From positions 955,501-1,019,500 of the forward strand of contig NZ_CP072865.1 in NCBI RefSeq assembly GCF_017948245.1: a stretch of DNA of 64,000 nucleotides, in the 5' to 3' direction. Position numbers and translations under genes: made by a program. The stretch comes from Rhizobium sp. NLR16a (GTDB lineage: Bacteria > Pseudomonadota > Alphaproteobacteria > Rhizobiales > Rhizobiaceae). Below are positions 24,828-33,412 of the stretch, in pieces (positions within the stretch are counted from its first letter, which is position 1; every line of letters starts with the position of its first letter). A model generated the notes under the pieces. That model ran no database searches, was not told where the DNA came from, and saw nothing but the letters and a program-made list of their open reading frames with translations.

Positions 24828-25625
24828 CTAAGAATTTCTATCCTTGGAAACGGCCGCGACCCAATTGTTCCAGTTCTTTGCGCTGCCGGCAAAGACGTTG
24901 ATGTCGGTCGGCCCCTTGATGCCGGGAATCACGCCGGTCGAGGTATATTGCCAGAAGGCCCAGCGGCGGTCGGAATAGGTCACCTCGGGATGTTTTGCCA
25001 CCGAGCGGACCCAGAAATGATAATCCTGGAAGTAGCCGGCGAGATTATCGCGGTGGAAATCGACCGAGGTGTAGATAATCGGGCGCTTGCCATAATAGGC
25101 CTCCAGCCGGTCCATGAAACGCTGCATTTCGGAGCGCACGGTTTCCGCGTCGGGGCGGTAACGACAGGTCTTCGATTCGGCGTTCCATTCGACGTCGAGC
25201 ACCGGCGGCAGGCGCATGGCCTCCTTCGGCACGTTGCGGATGAACCAGTCGGCCTGCTCATCGGCCGAGGAGCAGAAATAATAGAAATGGTAGGGGGCGT
25301 GCGGGATGCCGGCGGCGCGCGCTTCGCGCCAATATTCATCGAAGCGGGGGTCGACCCTGTCCTTGCCTTCCGTCGCCTTGATGAAGGCAAAGGCGACGCC
25401 GGAATTCCTCACCGTGCTCCAGTCGATATCGCCCTGCCATTTGGAGATGTCGATGCCGTGGATCGCATTCTGCTGCGGATGCTTGGGGCCGAAATCCTGC
25501 GGATCGGTATCCCGGAAGCGCGTCTTCGGCTTGATCGATGCGGTTTCGAGATAGTCGTGACCGGAGGAGGAACACCCCGCCAGCAGGATGGCCAGGGGCA
25601 GAACGCAAAACAAAAGCCGGCGCAT
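24828..25625 (-). CDS. glycoside hydrolase family 25 lysozyme-like lipoprotein
   Basis: The 265-residue precursor starts MRRLLFCVLPLAILLAGC, a lipoprotein signal with acylated Cys18. The GH25 fold follows: HGIDISKWQGDIDW near 56-69, FAFIKATEG near 80, the catalytic DVE motif with Asp144 and Glu146 in VLDVEWN, and WAFWQYTSTG near the end. GH25 enzymes are N-acetylmuramidases. The internal ATG at 25625 gives a proper lipobox, whereas the longer frame from 25664 buries it, so the internal start is used. The protein should be anchored to a membrane facing the periplasm. Function in murein turnover is likely; family members encoded by bacteria can also target other strains. Confidence 0.88.
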   Translation of the reverse strand: MRRLLFCVLPLAILLAGCSSSGHDYLETASIKPKTRFRDTDPQDFGPKHPQQNAIHGIDISKWQGDIDWSTVRNSGVAFAFIKATEGKDRVDPRFDEYWREARAAGIPHAPYHFYYFCSSADEQADWFIRNVPKEAMRLPPVLDVEWNAESKTCRYRPDAETVRSEMQRFMDRLEAYYGKRPIIYTSVDFHRDNLAGYFQDYHFWVRSVAKHPEVTYSDRRWAFWQYTSTGVIPGIKGPTDINVFAGSAKNWNNWVAAVSKDRNS

Positions 25626-25752
25626 GGGTATCCCGTCGTGAACCGAATGATCTCTTTGCTCCACAGCCTGACCTTCGAAAATGACGAGCCCAGCAGAGGA
25701 ATAACCCTCTTTTCATCATATCAACGTAAAAAATCGGTTAGTTTCAAGCGAA

Positions 25753-26427
25753 TTATGAGCGCCTGCTGATGATGGCCGCCCGCCAGGCGTAACCGCCGCC
25801 GACTGTTTCGAAGGATAAACGCGCATTGTGTTCCTGGGCCTGCGCTTCCAGGACCTCCCGCAGATCGGCGCGCGGAGTGACATGGAATCTCGCAAGCCAA
25901 GCCTGCAGCATGCGGCGGAACCAACGCGGCAGGCCTTCCTGCTGGCCGAAATCGACGATATGCAACTGGCCGCCGGGATTAAGTGCGGCGATCGACGCGT
26001 CGACGGCGCGTTCCCAGTCCGGGATCATCGACAGGGCATAGGAAATGAGGATGCGGTCGAAGCCGCTGACGCCGAATTCGCGCGGTGTAAACGCCGTCGC
26101 GTCGGCGACGCGGAATTCCGGGATGGTCGCCTTGGTGGCGAAGGTCTTGCGGGCCGAAATCAGCATTTCCTGGGAAATGTCGAGTCCGAACAGCTTTGCG
26201 CCTGGAAAATGCTTGTGCGCCAAGGCCATGTTGCGGCCGGTGCCGCAGCCGACTTCGAGCAGGGTGCCGCCGTCTGGCACGTCGAGATGGCGGATCGTGC
26301 TGTCGCGGCCGAGGAGGTAATATTTGCGGGTCAGGTCGTAGATATGGCGCTGGTAGCGGTACATGCCATCCATCAGGCTGGCATGTTGATCGCTCTTTCC
26401 TGCCGTCTCGGCGCCGATCTTACTCAC
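25753..26427 (-). CDS. btaB: betaine lipid N-methyltransferase BtaB
   Basis: The 224-residue class I methyltransferase has LLEVGCGTGRNMALA near 55, LFGLDISQEML, and FDRILISYALSMIPDWE as the motif IV region. It starts with GTG 26427, whose GTGA overlaps the TGA of btaA; the longer frame to 26517 lies inside btaA. Such overlap signals tight coupling. BtaB methylates diacylglycerylhomoserine three times to give the phosphorus-free lipid DGTS. Adjacent btaA makes the precursor, so the assignment rests on both sequence type and context. These lipids replace phospholipids when phosphate is scarce in rhizobia. Confidence 0.88.
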   Translation of the reverse strand: MSKIGAETAGKSDQHASLMDGMYRYQRHIYDLTRKYYLLGRDSTIRHLDVPDGGTLLEVGCGTGRNMALAHKHFPGAKLFGLDISQEMLISARKTFATKATIPEFRVADATAFTPREFGVSGFDRILISYALSMIPDWERAVDASIAALNPGGQLHIVDFGQQEGLPRWFRRMLQAWLARFHVTPRADLREVLEAQAQEHNARLSFETVGGGYAWRAAIISRRS

Positions 26428-27668
26428 GCCTTCTTCCCGTAAATGTGGAAACCGCCGTAGATCGCGGAGCGATCGAGCGCGGTCAGTTCTCGCGATTTCT
26501 CCTCGAAATAATCCCATTGGTCGCGGATCGAAGGAGACAGACGGCCTTCGATGATGCTCTTTTCGGCGGCGGTGCGGAAGATCACGCGCGCGCCTTCGCG
26601 CGCCGTGCGGGTGATTTCCCGCCAGACGTCGTTCAGTTGGTCGTCAGTCATCCAGTCCTGCGCGTCGAGCAGGATATAACGGTCGCGAGAGGCTGCCGGC
26701 TCGCAGGCCAGAAGTTCGGTGAAGCTTGCGTGGTGGACGTTGACGCGGTCGACATTGGCGCGGATCACCTCGTAGTGCTCCGCCTTTAGATAGGTCGGCA
26801 GCGGGCCCTCTTCTTCGGTGCCGTAGCGGCGGCCGAAGGCCTGCCAGGCGAAATAGTTGTCGCGCATCGGGAAATGACAGGCGAGCTTTTCCAGGCGATG
26901 CTTCAGCACCGGTGCGATCGAATGATCGGCGGCAAGGCTTGCGAGCTCGTCATATTGCTGCGGCGGAATGCCGAGGCCGAAGAGTGAGCTCTTGCGGCCG
27001 GTGATCCAGCGCACGACCGGCTTTTCGAACAGGGGGGCGATCTGTTCTTCGAAGAATTGGCGCTGTTCGCGGATCGAGCGGGTCTTGGTCATTTCGCGCA
27101 GCTTGACGCCATGCAGGCGGGCCAGAAGATGGGCTGCGCCGATGAAGCGGCCGAGCAGGCCTGTTTCGTAGATGTTGCGGTCGAAGACGGTGACGCGGCG
27201 GCGGCCGAACTTGCGGCCGTTCCAATAGCTGCGGGTCGCTTCATCGAGTTTGGCAGCGAGATGCTGGTCATAAGCGCGGCTGTTCGACTTCTCGTTCGGC
27301 ATCGCCAGGAATCGGACGAGATCGGCGTGACCGGGAAGGTGCTTGAACGCAGCAAGCTTCAGGCGGTTCAGCGCGATGTGGTGCGGGTTGAGGTCGACGA
27401 CGTCGATCGAGGCCGGCGCCTTGGAGAGATAGGCGAGCATGTTGCAGCCGCCGGAGCCGATGGTGACGATGCGATGATCGGGCTTCAGCTCCATCGCCTG
27501 CATGTCGAGATCCGGATCCTCCCAGATCTGCGGATAGACGAGACCGGAGAAGAGAAGACTGAAGAGACGCTCGGAGAAGCCCTCCTTTGAAAAAGCCTTG
27601 TGGCGGAGAAGGGCGTCCTTGAGTTTCCGGTTCTTGCGGAAGCCGGCATCCGGTGCAAATTCTGACAT
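26424..27668 (-). CDS. btaA: SAM:diacylglycerol 3-amino-3-carboxypropyl transferase BtaA
   Basis: The 414-residue DUF3419 protein shows FSGLVYPQIWEDPDLDMQAM near residue 42 (abridged), the SAM-binding block IVTIGSGGCNMLAYL near 68, VDVVDLNPHHIALNRLK, and the C-terminal LLDAQDWMTDDQLNDVW and GGFHIYGKK. BtaA transfers the 3-amino-3-carboxypropyl group of SAM to diacylglycerol, forming diacylglycerylhomoserine, the first step of DGTS synthesis. AAAGGTGACAG precedes ATG 27668. A Pho-box-like sequence lies at 27713-27730, in line with the known PhoB control of betaine lipid synthesis in Sinorhizobium meliloti. Confidence 0.93.
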   Translation of the reverse strand: MSEFAPDAGFRKNRKLKDALLRHKAFSKEGFSERLFSLLFSGLVYPQIWEDPDLDMQAMELKPDHRIVTIGSGGCNMLAYLSKAPASIDVVDLNPHHIALNRLKLAAFKHLPGHADLVRFLAMPNEKSNSRAYDQHLAAKLDEATRSYWNGRKFGRRRVTVFDRNIYETGLLGRFIGAAHLLARLHGVKLREMTKTRSIREQRQFFEEQIAPLFEKPVVRWITGRKSSLFGLGIPPQQYDELASLAADHSIAPVLKHRLEKLACHFPMRDNYFAWQAFGRRYGTEEEGPLPTYLKAEHYEVIRANVDRVNVHHASFTELLACEPAASRDRYILLDAQDWMTDDQLNDVWREITRTAREGARVIFRTAAEKSIIEGRLSPSIRDQWDYFEEKSRELTALDRSAIYGGFHIYGKKA

Positions 27669-27712
27669 GAGTCTGTCACCTTTTTAGCGTTCAGGGCGTG
27701 TAGCGCGCCACT

Positions 27713-27730
27713 GCTACAGTTTGATGACGC
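27713..27730 (-). promoter_or_regulatory. candidate Pho box upstream of btaA
   Basis: On the minus strand the sequence reads GCGTCAT-CAAA-CTGTAGC, two imperfect copies of the PhoB half-site CTGTCAT separated by 4 bases. It ends 45 bases before the btaA start. Match is 5 of 7 in the first half and 4-5 of 7 in the second. Confidence 0.45.
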
Positions 27731-27863
27731 GGGCTGTGGGCCCGTGCCGTTCGAAAACATCGCCCCTCCTCGGAAAGTGATCGGGGTGACGGGATATTCT
27801 TCGCGCCGCGCCCTTCCAGGCAGGCGGAATTCCTGCTTCTCTCCGGGCATTCGGAGGAATGCC

Positions 27864-29288
27864 ATGCGATTTGTCCTGCGTGTCCTGAAGGCGCTTGCGC
27901 TCCTTGTCGTTCTCATCGTCGTTGCCGGCGCCGTCTGGCTGCTCGTCCGGCCGCCGGAGCTTCTGCGCGTCGGCGACGGCTATGCCGCCAAGATCGTCTG
28001 CTCCAATGTCTTCGTTGCCGGCCGGAACGCCGAAGACGTGCTGGCGGATGACGTGCAGGCGCCGGGAAATCCGTTGCTGCGGCTCGTGCGCGTCAGCGTC
28101 GACCGCGACAACAACCGTGTGACCGCGCGCTTCCTGGGGCTGTTTGCTTCGAGCTACGCGCTTTACCGCGGCGCTTTCGGCTGCACGAGCGTGCCCGACG
28201 GCGATTTCGAGGCGGCGGCGAATGCCGTAGCTTTCGACGCGCCGGCAAGAATGGAGGCGAACGCGGCGCTGTGGCCGGAAGGCGAGGGTGTCGGCGGTCG
28301 GGACGAAAGGATCGCTGCGGTGCTTAACGACACAGGGATTGCCGGCCCGGCCATGCGAGGGATTGTGGTCGTGCGCGATGGCCGAATCGTCGCCGAAGCC
28401 TATGGTCCCGGATTCTCAGCGAAGACGCCGCTGATCGGCTGGTCGATGACGAAGACGGTGAATGCGGCCATCCTCGGCCGGCTGATGCTCGATGGTAAGA
28501 TTTCCTTCGACGACAATCATCTGCTGGCGCAGTGGAAGGATGATGCGCGCGCCAAAATCAAAGTTTCCGACCTGCTCGGCATGGAGAGCGGTCTTGCCTT
28601 CAACGAGAATTATGGTGATGTCGCGGATGTGACGCGCATGCTCTATCTCGACCCCGACATGGTGTCGTTGCCGGCCAATGCGCCGATGGAGGCGGCGCCG
28701 GGTCAGCGCTTCCTCTATTCGAGCGGCACGGCGGTGCTCTTGTCGCGCATCTGGATGGACAGAGTCGGCAGGGCGCCGGCAGCCTTCTCCTACCCGCACG
28801 ACGCGCTCTTCTCCCCACTCGGCATGACGAGTGCCGTCTTCGAACTCGACGCGCGTGGCACCTTTGTCGGAAGCTCCTATCTCTACGCGACGGCGCATGA
28901 TTGGGCCCGCTTTGGGCAGTTCCTGCTGCAGGATGGCGTGTGGAACGGCCAGCGGCTGTTGCCGGAGGGTTTCGTCGGCGCCATGCGCACGCCGACGGCG
29001 GCGTCGAACGGCCGGTATACTCAAGGTCAGGCCTGGCTCGCGCCCGGTGGCTCAAGCGCCGCGTTCGGGCTGCCCGAGGATACGTTCTGGCTCACGGGGC
29101 ATGACGGGCAGAGCATGGCGATCGTGCCTTCCGCCAATCTGATCGTCGTTCGGCTCGGCCTGACACCGGGCTGGCTCGGCTATCAACCGCAGACGCTTCT
29201 GAAGGCAGTCCTGGCGGCGTTGCCGCAAGCGCGAGCGCCGCAACAGCAGGCCGAATCACAGGGGCATCAGCCGCAACCGCAGCCGTAG
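27864..29288 (+). CDS. membrane-anchored serine hydrolase of the class C beta-lactamase/esterase superfamily
   Basis: The 474-residue protein has an N-terminal membrane segment (ALALLVVLIVVAGAVWLLV, in part), so the enzyme domain faces the periplasm. It has the penicillin-recognising fold: Ser194-x-x-Lys197 in GWSMTKTVN, Tyr285-Ser-Ser in place of the usual YxN, and a C-terminal TGHDGQS in the KTG-loop position. These suit the 6-aminohexanoate-hydrolase/EstB-like esterase branch more than a true beta-lactamase. A Gln/Pro-rich tail ends the protein. ATG 27864 follows a strong GGAGGA; the frame from 27744 is longer but lacks one. Substrate is unknown; it is divergent from btaA and may share its regulatory region. 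Confidence 0.8.
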   Translation: MRFVLRVLKALALLVVLIVVAGAVWLLVRPPELLRVGDGYAAKIVCSNVFVAGRNAEDVLADDVQAPGNPLLRLVRVSVDRDNNRVTARFLGLFASSYALYRGAFGCTSVPDGDFEAAANAVAFDAPARMEANAALWPEGEGVGGRDERIAAVLNDTGIAGPAMRGIVVVRDGRIVAEAYGPGFSAKTPLIGWSMTKTVNAAILGRLMLDGKISFDDNHLLAQWKDDARAKIKVSDLLGMESGLAFNENYGDVADVTRMLYLDPDMVSLPANAPMEAAPGQRFLYSSGTAVLLSRIWMDRVGRAPAAFSYPHDALFSPLGMTSAVFELDARGTFVGSSYLYATAHDWARFGQFLLQDGVWNGQRLLPEGFVGAMRTPTAASNGRYTQGQAWLAPGGSSAAFGLPEDTFWLTGHDGQSMAIVPSANLIVVRLGLTPGWLGYQPQTLLKAVLAALPQARAPQQQAESQGHQPQPQP

Positions 29289-29334
29289 GCTACGACCGCT
29301 GTTTCGATTGGTTTGTCTCGATAGCTGCCCGGTT

Positions 29335-30267
29335 TCAGTAATTACCCTGGGCGACATCATTCATGCCCTTGCGCTTGGCATCGTAGTAATAGCCGCGCGC
29401 ATAGAGGCGGACGGCGTCGTCTTCCTTGTTGTCAGAGACGAGCCAGGCGCCACGCAGATATTTCGCGGCATATTTGATGTTGGTCTCGGCGTCGAAGAGG
29501 CCGCCCGGCGCACCGTCATAGCCCATGGATTTGGCGGTGTTGTATTTAATCTGCATGAGGCCGAAATAGCCGCGCTTGTTATAAGCCTTCGGATTGTAAC
29601 GGCTCTCGCGATGGACGATGCGGTGGAGCAGCGTCTCGGGAATCTCGTAGATCTTCGAATATTTCTGGATGAGCTTGGTGACGAAGCTCTTCTCGACGGT
29701 CGGCGCATCGTCCCTGTCGTCGTCGCTGAACATCGGGGGAGCTGTCGGCGGATCGATCGGTCCGGATTCGTCGAAGCCGTAATCCATGGAGCGCGGCGTC
29801 GTGTCGACGGCGGCCAGTGCTGCAAGCGCGCTGTTCTGGGGGGTGGCGGCAAAGGCAAGCTGCGTCGCCGGCTGTGACGGCGTTCCCGGGCGCGGGGTCG
29901 GCACGACGGATTGGATCGCCGTCATCTCAGGCGTCAACGGGATCTGCGCATAGGCTGCCGGCTGTTTGCCTGCCTGCATGGTAAGATCGACCGGCTGGGA
30001 TGCGGCCACCGCCGGCATTGCCGTTGCGGTGAGCGACGGGCGTGGCTGGGGAAGCATGGCGCCTGCAATTGCCTGGCCGGTCGCGATCGGGATCGCGGCG
30101 AGTGTCGCGTCTTCGCCAGGCTTCGGCGTCGGCACCACTGTCTGAGCGGCTGTCAGTTCGGCCTGAGAGGTATATTCAACGCTCGTGCAGCCGGTGATCA
30201 CGCCGCAGCAGAGCACCGTGGAAACGACAAGACTGCGTTTCAGGCCGGACAATCCGATCGCTACCAT
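29335..30267 (-). CDS. SLT-domain lytic transglycosylase lipoprotein
   Basis: The 310-residue precursor has a signal with lipobox ITGC (Cys27). A disordered region of about 150 residues follows, carrying two copies of a short repeat (QTVVPTPKPG near 42 and QSVVPTPRPG near 119). The C-terminal SLT domain has the catalytic Glu221 in VHRESRYNP, then GYFGLMQIKYNTAKSMGY and NIKYAAKYLRGAW. The product is a periplasmic membrane-tethered murein transglycosylase with a Pro-rich stalk. It is convergent with the serine hydrolase and separated from it by 46 bases. Confidence 0.9.
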   Translation of the reverse strand: MVAIGLSGLKRSLVVSTVLCCGVITGCTSVEYTSQAELTAAQTVVPTPKPGEDATLAAIPIATGQAIAGAMLPQPRPSLTATAMPAVAASQPVDLTMQAGKQPAAYAQIPLTPEMTAIQSVVPTPRPGTPSQPATQLAFAATPQNSALAALAAVDTTPRSMDYGFDESGPIDPPTAPPMFSDDDRDDAPTVEKSFVTKLIQKYSKIYEIPETLLHRIVHRESRYNPKAYNKRGYFGLMQIKYNTAKSMGYDGAPGGLFDAETNIKYAAKYLRGAWLVSDNKEDDAVRLYARGYYYDAKRKGMNDVAQGNY

Positions 30268-30410
30268 TCCGTCACTTTCGTGAAATCGCGCCGCCCCGGC
30301 AGCGTATAAAAGTTACTAAAAAATTTAAACCCGATGACCCCATTAACCTATTCGTTGCATTCCGGCAACCACGGAATATTTCTCAGCTGCAATAGCGCGA
30401 TACCCGGATT

Positions 30411-31046
30411 TCAAGCCGCAATACGGCGATACCCAGCCGTTACGGCGCCTGCAGCGATCAGCAGGGTGCCGCCGGTCCGGTTCACGGCGCGCTGGACACT
30501 CGCCTTGCGAATCAGTCCGCGAGCGGAATGGGCGAGAAAAGCGTAGGCAGCGGCGTTGAGGATCGCCAGCACCAGGAAGGTCGCTTCCATGATCGCCATC
30601 TGCCCGAAGAAGGGCAGGGTCGGGTTGAGGAACTGCGGCACGAAGGCGACGAAGAAGACGATACTCTTCGGATTGAGGGCGGTGACGACATAGGCGTGGA
30701 GGAAGATCTTAAGCGACTTTTCCTCCGGCAGATTGTCGTTGTCGGCGACCGGCTCGCCAATCACGGGAGCCCGCCAGAGCTTGATTCCCAGCCAGATCAG
30801 GTAGGCGCCGCCGATCCACTTCAAAAGGGTGAAGAGGGCGGCGGAGGTGGCGAGCACTGCGCCGAGACCGAAGAGGGATGCGGTCATTGCGGTGAAGTCG
30901 CCAAGCGCCACGCCGCTCACCGTCGCAAAGGCCGTCCGGCGGCCATGGCCAAGCGCATAGGAAACGACGAGCAGTATCGTTGGTCCCGGTATGGCCAGCA
31001 TGATGGCGGATGCGGCAGCAAAAGCGAGCCAGGCTTCAAGCGACAT
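30411..31046 (-). CDS. LysE/RhtB-family amino acid exporter
   Basis: The 211-residue protein has six hydrophobic segments and the family signature IPGPTILLVVSYALGHGRR near residue 20. YLIWLGIKLWRAP near 72 and ALNPKSIVFFVAFVPQF near 118 are also typical. RhtB/LysE proteins export amino acids or homoserine lactones. ATG 31046 is preferred because GGAGGAGATTCC precedes it. It is followed upstream by pfp, also leftward, 59 bases away, so the two could be cotranscribed. Confidence 0.9.
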   Translation of the reverse strand: MSLEAWLAFAAASAIMLAIPGPTILLVVSYALGHGRRTAFATVSGVALGDFTAMTASLFGLGAVLATSAALFTLLKWIGGAYLIWLGIKLWRAPVIGEPVADNDNLPEEKSLKIFLHAYVVTALNPKSIVFFVAFVPQFLNPTLPFFGQMAIMEATFLVLAILNAAAYAFLAHSARGLIRKASVQRAVNRTGGTLLIAAGAVTAGYRRIAA

Positions 31047-31104
31047 GGAATCTCCTCCTATTCCGTCGGGAATAAGCAAAGACACCATATTAACCGTCCG
31101 TCAA

Positions 31105-32316
31105 TCATGCTTCTTTGTATTTCTGCCCTATATTGTCCATGACTTCTGCAAACCACGCCGTCGACAGGTCGAAAGCTTTGCCACCTTTGATGCGGGGAAA
31201 TTCTATAGTGCGCAACTTACCGTTCTGCGCTTCGTCATGGCCGGTGACGCCGGACACCTTATTGAGCGCGCTTTCGACGGCGAGATCGACCATGCTCTGG
31301 ATCAGCCTGAGGTCGTCGCCATTGGCCGGGGCCGAGCGAGCGAAATAGCCCGATTTCTGCACCAGCGAACGCTCGGCGTTCAGGAGGTTGGCGAACTGCT
31401 TCTGGAACCAGGCGCCGACATTGATCGTGTCGATCTTCACGTGGCCGAAAGCGTCACGCTTTACGGTCTCACCCGCAGCTTCACGCTCGGCGACGATAGC
31501 GTCGAGGCAGGCGCCTTCCGAGACGAAGACGGTGGCATGGCCGGTGCGGTCCATGATTTCCTTCAGGCGGGCGGCCTCGGCGTCGAGGTCGAAGGACATT
31601 TCGGGCAGATAGACGGCGTCGATGCTCTTCAGATGCGCGTCCATCAGCAGGCCGTCGACATACTGGTTGCGGCTGGTGCGCTGAAGATAGGAACGGGCGG
31701 TGGCTGCCGTCAGCCAGCCGCAATGGCGGCCCATCACTTCGTGGATGACGAGCGTGCGCGGCGCAGCCGTCTGCTCGTTGCTGACATTGTCGAAGAAATG
31801 CGCACCGACTTCGGCGGCCGTCCAGGCGCCGAGCGATTGGCGGATGGGCACGACATCGTTGTCGACCGTCTTCGGCAAGCCGACGACGGTCAGGTCATAG
31901 CCGTTGGCGGCGAGGTAGGCAGCAAGGTCGGCGGCCGTCGTATTGGTGTCGTCGCCCCCGATCGTGTGGAGAATGGTGATGCCGTCATCGGCAAGACGCT
32001 CGGCGGCGACCCTCAGCGGATTCTCGCCTTCCTTGACAAGGCCGCGCTTGACGCAGTCGGCGGCATTGGTGAGCTTGACGCGGCTATTGCCGATCGGTGA
32101 GCCGCCATAGCGGTGCAGCAGCGGCGCCTTTGCACGCATTTGACCGGTGATCTCGATGCGGTCACCGAGCAGCACGCCCTGATAGCCGGACTTATAAGCG
32201 ACGATGTCGATTTCGGGGGCGATGTCGCTGTAGCGTTCAATGAGGCCGCCGACGGCAGAGGAAAGACAGGGCGCCAGGCCTCCAGCGGTCAGCATTGCGA
32301 CTTTCTGTTTGGCCAT
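31105..32316 (-). CDS. pfp: pyrophosphate-dependent 6-phosphofructokinase
   Basis: The 403-residue protein is a group II phosphofructokinase. The residues that select the phosphoryl donor point to pyrophosphate: GGDD at 120-123, where the ATP enzymes have GGDG, and LPKTVDND at 147-154 with Lys149. EVMGRHCGWLTAATA and the fructose-6-phosphate site EGACLDAIV follow. The enzyme phosphorylates fructose 6-phosphate with PPi and is reversible, so it can serve glycolysis or gluconeogenesis. Rhizobia generally lack ATP-PFK and use Entner-Doudoroff routes, so this gene matters for flux at this node. ATG 32316 follows GGAGGGATCC. Confidence 0.93.
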   Translation of the reverse strand: MAKQKVAMLTAGGLAPCLSSAVGGLIERYSDIAPEIDIVAYKSGYQGVLLGDRIEITGQMRAKAPLLHRYGGSPIGNSRVKLTNAADCVKRGLVKEGENPLRVAAERLADDGITILHTIGGDDTNTTAADLAAYLAANGYDLTVVGLPKTVDNDVVPIRQSLGAWTAAEVGAHFFDNVSNEQTAAPRTLVIHEVMGRHCGWLTAATARSYLQRTSRNQYVDGLLMDAHLKSIDAVYLPEMSFDLDAEAARLKEIMDRTGHATVFVSEGACLDAIVAEREAAGETVKRDAFGHVKIDTINVGAWFQKQFANLLNAERSLVQKSGYFARSAPANGDDLRLIQSMVDLAVESALNKVSGVTGHDEAQNGKLRTIEFPRIKGGKAFDLSTAWFAEVMDNIGQKYKEA

Positions 32317-32704
32317 GGATCCCTCCTGCGATGTTTCTGTGGGCAGCGTTAGCTAGCGCATGGATGCGGCAGGGAAAGGGCCCTGTAAAGTAAAGAATTT
32401 ACGAAAAACGCGGCTTTCTGCCGAGTTGAACGGCAAAGGCGGCGGGAAGCGCGATATAATCGTTTCAAGCCCGAGCTGCCGCCGGGAACTGTTTGTGGAA
32501 ATCGGCGGTCAAGCATTGAGCGAGCGTGGTGCGGCAACCCCTCTCACGGCGGATCCGGCGAACCGGTCGATCGCTTGCTGCAGTGCAATAATTACTGAAT
32601 CGTGAAAACTGTTTTCGATGCTACGACCAATAGTCGCCTTGCAAAGGCTACGATTCTTTGGTCAAGCTGATTGCTCATACTTGGCACGCTTACGAGAGAT
32701 TTCG
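32317..32704. other. divergent intergenic region, pfp / TerB-DnaJ
   Basis: About 390 bases separate the divergent pfp and TerB-DnaJ genes. Short open frames at 32349-32537 (minus) and 32360-32605 (plus) overlap each other and have no ribosome-binding site or family resemblance. I see no hairpin terminator and no clear operator. Confidence 0.4.
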
Positions 32705-33412
32705 ATGTCCTTCTGGGAAAAATTGTTGAATGCCATTGGCAATACCGCGGGCAATGCGCTCTCCGCGGTGGTCGAGGCTATTCGAACGGTTTTCGAAGGC
32801 GATCCCGAGACCCGGCGCAAAGTGGCTTTCTCCGTGGCGATCATTGCGCTTTCGGCCAAGATGGCCAAGGCCGACGGCATCGTCAGCGAGAAAGAGGTCG
32901 AGGCTTTCCGCGAGATCTTCGAATTTCCCGAGGATCAGGCCAAGAATGTTGCCAGGCTCTATAATCTCGCACGCCAGGATGTCGCCGGCTACGAAGCCTA
33001 TGCCGAGCGGCTTTCGACGCTCTGCGTCACCTGCGCGGCCAATTGCCCGGTCCTGGAAGACGTGCTTGACGGCCTGTTCCACATTGCCAAGGCCGATGGG
33101 CTGATTCACGAGAAGGAGCTGAATTTCCTCGGCCATATCGCCGAGATCTTCCAGATGAGCGAGACTCGTTTCGAGCAGATCGCAGCTCGCCATGTCTCGT
33201 CCGGCGGCGATCCCTACAAGGTGCTCGGCGTGTCGCCTTCCGACGATTTTCCGACGATCCGCCGCCGTTACCGTGGCCTGGTCAGCGAACATCATCCCGA
33301 TCGACTGATCTCGCGCGGGGTGCCGAAGGAGTTTCATTTGATCGCCAATGAGCGCATGGCGGCGCTGAACGCAGCATATGCGGCGATCGAGAAGGAACGC
33401 CGCGCCGCATGA
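32705..33412 (+). CDS. DjlA-like TerB plus DnaJ-domain co-chaperone
   Basis: The 235-residue protein has an N-terminal amphipathic region and a TerB-like helical domain (about 35-165). The latter has two DG-containing acidic loops, KADGIVSEKEVEAF and KADGLIHEKELNFL, as in tellurite-resistance TerB. A C-terminal J-domain (about 168-235) carries the HPD motif at 197-199 needed to stimulate DnaK. This is the DjlA-type order, but without a clear transmembrane anchor. ATG 32705 follows GAGAGATTTCG; an in-frame extension to 32618 is unlikely. It overlaps the amidase gene by four bases (ATGA), so both are made together. Its membrane or cell-envelope stress role is inferred from DjlA. Confidence 0.85.
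   Translation: MSFWEKLLNAIGNTAGNALSAVVEAIRTVFEGDPETRRKVAFSVAIIALSAKMAKADGIVSEKEVEAFREIFEFPEDQAKNVARLYNLARQDVAGYEAYAERLSTLCVTCAANCPVLEDVLDGLFHIAKADGLIHEKELNFLGHIAEIFQMSETRFEQIAARHVSSGGDPYKVLGVSPSDDFPTIRRRYRGLVSEHHPDRLISRGVPKEFHLIANERMAALNAAYAAIEKERRAA

Noticed and set aside
32349..32605. Two overlapping short frames in the pfp upstream gap
   Set aside because: They overlap on opposite strands, lack ribosome-binding sites and show no conserved-looking composition.
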